NCBI GenBank assembly: GCA_902765225.1
Contig: CACWYV010000004.1
Location: 62,001-126,000, forward strand
Length of the DNA stretch: 64,000 bases
Direction: 5' to 3'
Origin: Candidatus Avelusimicrobium intestinale
GTDB lineage: Bacteria; Elusimicrobiota; Elusimicrobia; Elusimicrobiales; Elusimicrobiaceae
This document shows, in pieces, positions 61,646 through 64,000 of this stretch. Every line of letters starts with the position of its first letter. The first letter of the stretch is position 1. Both the position numbers and the translations under genes were made by a program. The notes under the pieces are model-generated. The model worked only from the letters and a program-made list of their open reading frames with translations. It was not told the DNA's origin and made no database searches.

Positions 61646-63565
61646 ATGAAAATAGGTAGATTATTTATTGTATTAACTGTATTTTGTATGTTTTCGGCCG
61701 CGCCCGTGCAGGCGGGCATTCCGCCTGCCTTAGTGGAACAGACTGTACGGGTACTCGTCAGCCGGGGGGCCACGCGCTCTCCTGCGCTGGTAAAAGCGGT
61801 CACGGACTATTGTATTAGAACATGCCCAAAAGTTTGTAACGTCTAACCCCGGCTTATTTAGTCCCGCACAAGCCAAACAATTACAAGACCAACTGACTAA
61901 TGATTTAAATCGGGCCCTTTCTACACGGCAAGAGGTTGTTCCGCTGGGGACTGCGTTGGAACGGGCCGCTCAGCAGGCAACGGTGGGAGCGGAATTTAAG
62001 ATTTCTGTGCCGGACCATATGATAACGGGGGAACAGATAATCAATCAATTTGTACGGCATTGGCGGCAGGAGTTATTTGGGTTATTTACCAATGAGCAAT
62101 TGGACGTTGTAGAGAAAGCATTTATCAGTACGGATAAACAGTTCTTTGAAGTAGAAGGGAAAAAGGTTACGTACATACCGGGCGAAAAGTGGAATTACGA
62201 AGAACAATTTGGGATAGAACTGCGTGCGATATTGGAAGAAAGGGGATTATCGCTCACAGAGCGGCAGTGGAAACATATTTTTGGTGGCAAAGGGCCAATT
62301 TTTGCGCCGTTGGCTATTCCCTTAAAAATGTTGTCCACGGAGTGTTACAAAGCCGCTTATGGGAAGATTCCCTCGCAAAAATCGACTGATGGGGTGGTTA
62401 AATCCTTGGGTAGGTGGAATGCGAAGTTGAAGGAAAATAGACGAGAAACCAATGACCCGTTTCTGTTGGGTTACATTCATTTTTTAGATGATAACAGAGA
62501 GAAGATACGCCATAATCCGCAAGAGAACTTGGCAAAACTACAAGCGTTTTTAGAAGAAGGTGGGGAACTTTCTTCCAATCGCGCTGCTTCAAATAATAGG
62601 TTTTATTCTGTATACCAACATTATCAAGAAAGGCTGAAAGCAGGTACCTACACTGATCAAGAGAAAGAAGCCGCCCAAGCCTTTGTGGAATTGTTTGAGA
62701 AAAACTGGGAGCGGCAATTACATACTCCGCAAGAGAACTTGGCCGATTTAAAAGCATTTTTAGAAGAAGGCGGAGAACTTTCTACCAATCGTTCTACTCC
62801 GGGATATCGGTTTTATCCCATATACCGACGTTACAAAAAAGGATTTGAAGCAAGTATCTATACCGAACAAACAAAAAAGGACGTTCAATCCTTTTTAGAA
62901 TTGTTTGAAGGAAACTGGGACCGTCAAATACAACAATATACGCCGCAAGAGAACTTGGCCGATTTAAAAGCATTTTTAGACAAAGATGGAAAACTTTCTT
63001 CCAATCGCTCTACTCCAAATGATAGGTTTTATCCCGTATACCGACGTTACCAAAAAGGATTGGAAGCAGGTACCTACACCGGACAAGAAAAAGAAACCGT
63101 TCAAGCATTTGTAAAATTATTTGAGGAAAACTGGGACCGTCAGATACTACATACTCCGTCAGAGAAGAAGGCGGAGAACTTTCTTCCAGTTCGGCTGCTC
63201 CGGGTTACAGGTTTTACAATGCATATCGGAATTATCAAAAAGGACTGGAAAGAGGTATCTATACCGAACAAACAAAAGAAACCGTCCAAGCCTTTGTAGA
63301 ATTGTTTGAGAAAAACTGGGAGCGGCAATTACATATTTCGCCGGAGAACTTGGCCGACTTAAAAGCGTTTTTAGACGAAGGCGGAGAACTTTCTACCAAC
63401 CGTTCTACTCCGGGATATCGGTTTTATCCTATATACCAACGTTATAAAAAAGGGTTGGAAGCAGGCATCTATGCCGCAGAGGAAAAAAGGGCCGCCCAAG
63501 CCTTTGTGGAATTGTTTGAGGAAAACTGGCAGACCAAGATAAATAACGGGCGAAAAGACAAATGA
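61646..63565 (+). pseudogene. repeat-protein copy 2, broken by two frameshifts
   Basis: The leader (61646 to stop 61846-61848 region) has the signal peptide cut after VQA and is nearly identical to copy 1 up to VKAVTD. Five bases fewer than copy 1 then shift the frame, so the body (open from about 61794) lacks an ATG until 61956. The body has the N-domain and repeats, then a deletion near 63165 shifts the frame again; the last repeats continue in a third frame to TGA 63563-63565. The C-terminal domain of copy 1 is absent. It follows copy 1 after 2 nt and overlaps copy 3 by ATGA. Confidence 0.72.
62514..63548 (+). repeat. protein-coding tandem repeat array in copy 2, five units
   Basis: Units begin at 62514 (210 nt), 62724 (216 nt), 62940 (213 nt), 63153 (182 nt, with the frameshifting deletion) and 63335. 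The junction sequence ACTCCGTCAGAGAA at unit 4 is the same as at unit 2 of copy 1, where a different deletion begins, pointing to recombination between copies. Confidence 0.8.
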
Positions 63566-64000
63566 CGAATATGAAGAAACTATCTATTGTTTTAGCGGTG
63601 TTCTGTATCGGCTTATTCACGCATGTGCAGGCACAGGTGCCGGCCGAAATCGTGGCGCGGACGGTAGATTTGCTGGTGAAAAACGGAGCTAAAGCTACCC
63701 CGCAATTAAGATACGCCGTTAGTCATTATTATGCAAAAACAATCCGCAAATCAGGCCCTCTTCCGGCGAACGCAGAAGACTCTTTTATTATAGAACATGT
63801 CCAAAAGTTTATATCGGCAAGTCCCCGTTTATTTACAACCAAAGAACTGAAACAGTTGCAACAACAATTGACGAATGAACTAAAACGCACGGTTCCCAAG
63901 CAACCAAAAAAGCAAACCGTTGGGACTGCGTTGGAACGGGCCGCGCTGGAAGCAACGGTGGGGGAAGAACTAACGATTTCGGTGCCGGACCATATGATAA
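63562..64000 (+). CDS. repeat-protein copy 3, N-terminal part, cut by the window end
   Basis: The frame is open from ATG 63562 (overlapping the copy 2 stop; a second ATG at 63571 is also possible) to the window edge. A signal peptide is cut after VQA (then QVPAEIVART). The following residues align with copies 1 and 2 but contain about 20 additional codons (YYAKTIRKSGPLPANAEDSF) across the point where those are broken, then IIEHVQKFISASPRLF, ALERAALEATVGEEL and SVPDHMI. It is thus the only copy here in which export signal and body are joined. Confidence 0.8.
   Translation, partial: MTNMKKLSIVLAVFCIGLFTHVQAQVPAEIVARTVDLLVKNGAKATPQLRYAVSHYYAKTIRKSGPLPANAEDSFIIEHVQKFISASPRLFTTKELKQLQQQLTNELKRTVPKQPKKQTVGTALERAALEATVGEELTISVPDHMI

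Noticed and set aside
61956-63299. Independent intact 447-residue gene starting at ATG 61956
   Set aside because: Its N-terminal homology continues upstream of the ATG, it has no ribosome binding site, and its last 40 residues are out of frame relative to the repeats.
60039-63548. CRISPR-like or direct DNA repeats
   Set aside because: The repeats are about 213 bp, run without unique spacers and are translated as one protein repeat domain.

Overview
The window reads as a chromosomal segment from a Gram-negative (diderm) anaerobe, most likely a member of the Elusimicrobiota related to gut Elusimicrobium. This is an inference from gene content. The evidence is LPS-core enzymes (Kdo transferase, heptosyltransferase-like protein), outer-membrane barrels, a long PPi-dependent phosphofructokinase, a PerR-type regulator next to rubrerythrin, and three isolated type IV pilin-like genes sharing the leader GFTLIELLVVVLIIGIL. 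No rRNA, tRNA, CRISPR array, insertion sequence or prophage module was found.

Layout. 0-13.5 kb: a compact plus-strand block with jag, mnmE, mnmG, rsmG, a secreted MA-type metallopeptidase, then a trimmed division/cell-wall cluster (rsmH, ftsL-like, ftsI, murF, mraY, ftsW, murG) without murE, murD or mraZ. 13.5-20.7 kb: mostly minus strand, with a pilin, a Chlamydia-like aaxABC arginine-to-agmatine operon (porin, pyruvoyl arginine decarboxylase, antiporter), another pilin, an outer-membrane barrel and a short adenylate-forming enzyme with a switch-like structured leader. 21-26 kb: MFS exporter, sugar epimerase and rmlA (divergent), a pilin, and perR-rubrerythrin. 26-30 kb: membrane proteins and an AsmA-like protein. 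30-36 kb: three large secreted proteins of unknown function. 36-39 kb: waaA and a double-headed family-9 glycosyltransferase. 39-46 kb: PC4-like protein, Ser/Thr kinase with PP2C phosphatase, CIRCE-controlled groESL, rmuC. 47-52 kb: lipoprotein, PPi-PFK, a Cys-rich microprotein, a membrane protein, an LTA-synthase-like transferase. 52-57 kb: a HTH regulator with iterated 9-bp repeats, an unidentified structured RNA of about 324 nt, dut, HEAT-repeat protein, a degenerate esterase, an AT-rich cluster of five DnaA boxes and a Pal/OmpA lipoprotein. 57-64 kb: GDSL hydrolase, aldose epimerase, and a tandem family of secreted proteins built from about 71-residue repeats; two of its three copies are broken.

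Links between genes. The three loci encoding large secreted proteins (30.0, 34.4 and 59.2 kb) each carry the same inverted-repeat element abutting the -35 box, which suggests a common regulator. Cell-wall and LPS functions share the window with kinase/phosphatase signalling and chaperones. The most unusual items are the aaxABC operon outside Chlamydiae, the shared promoter element with its repeat-protein family, the structured RNA at 53.4 kb, the switch-like leader at 20.7 kb and the DnaA-box cluster at 56.5 kb. Several genes (22.4-23.3, 36.1, 50.0 and 55.4 kb) have a -10 box only 6-7 nt before the ATG and so look leaderless.
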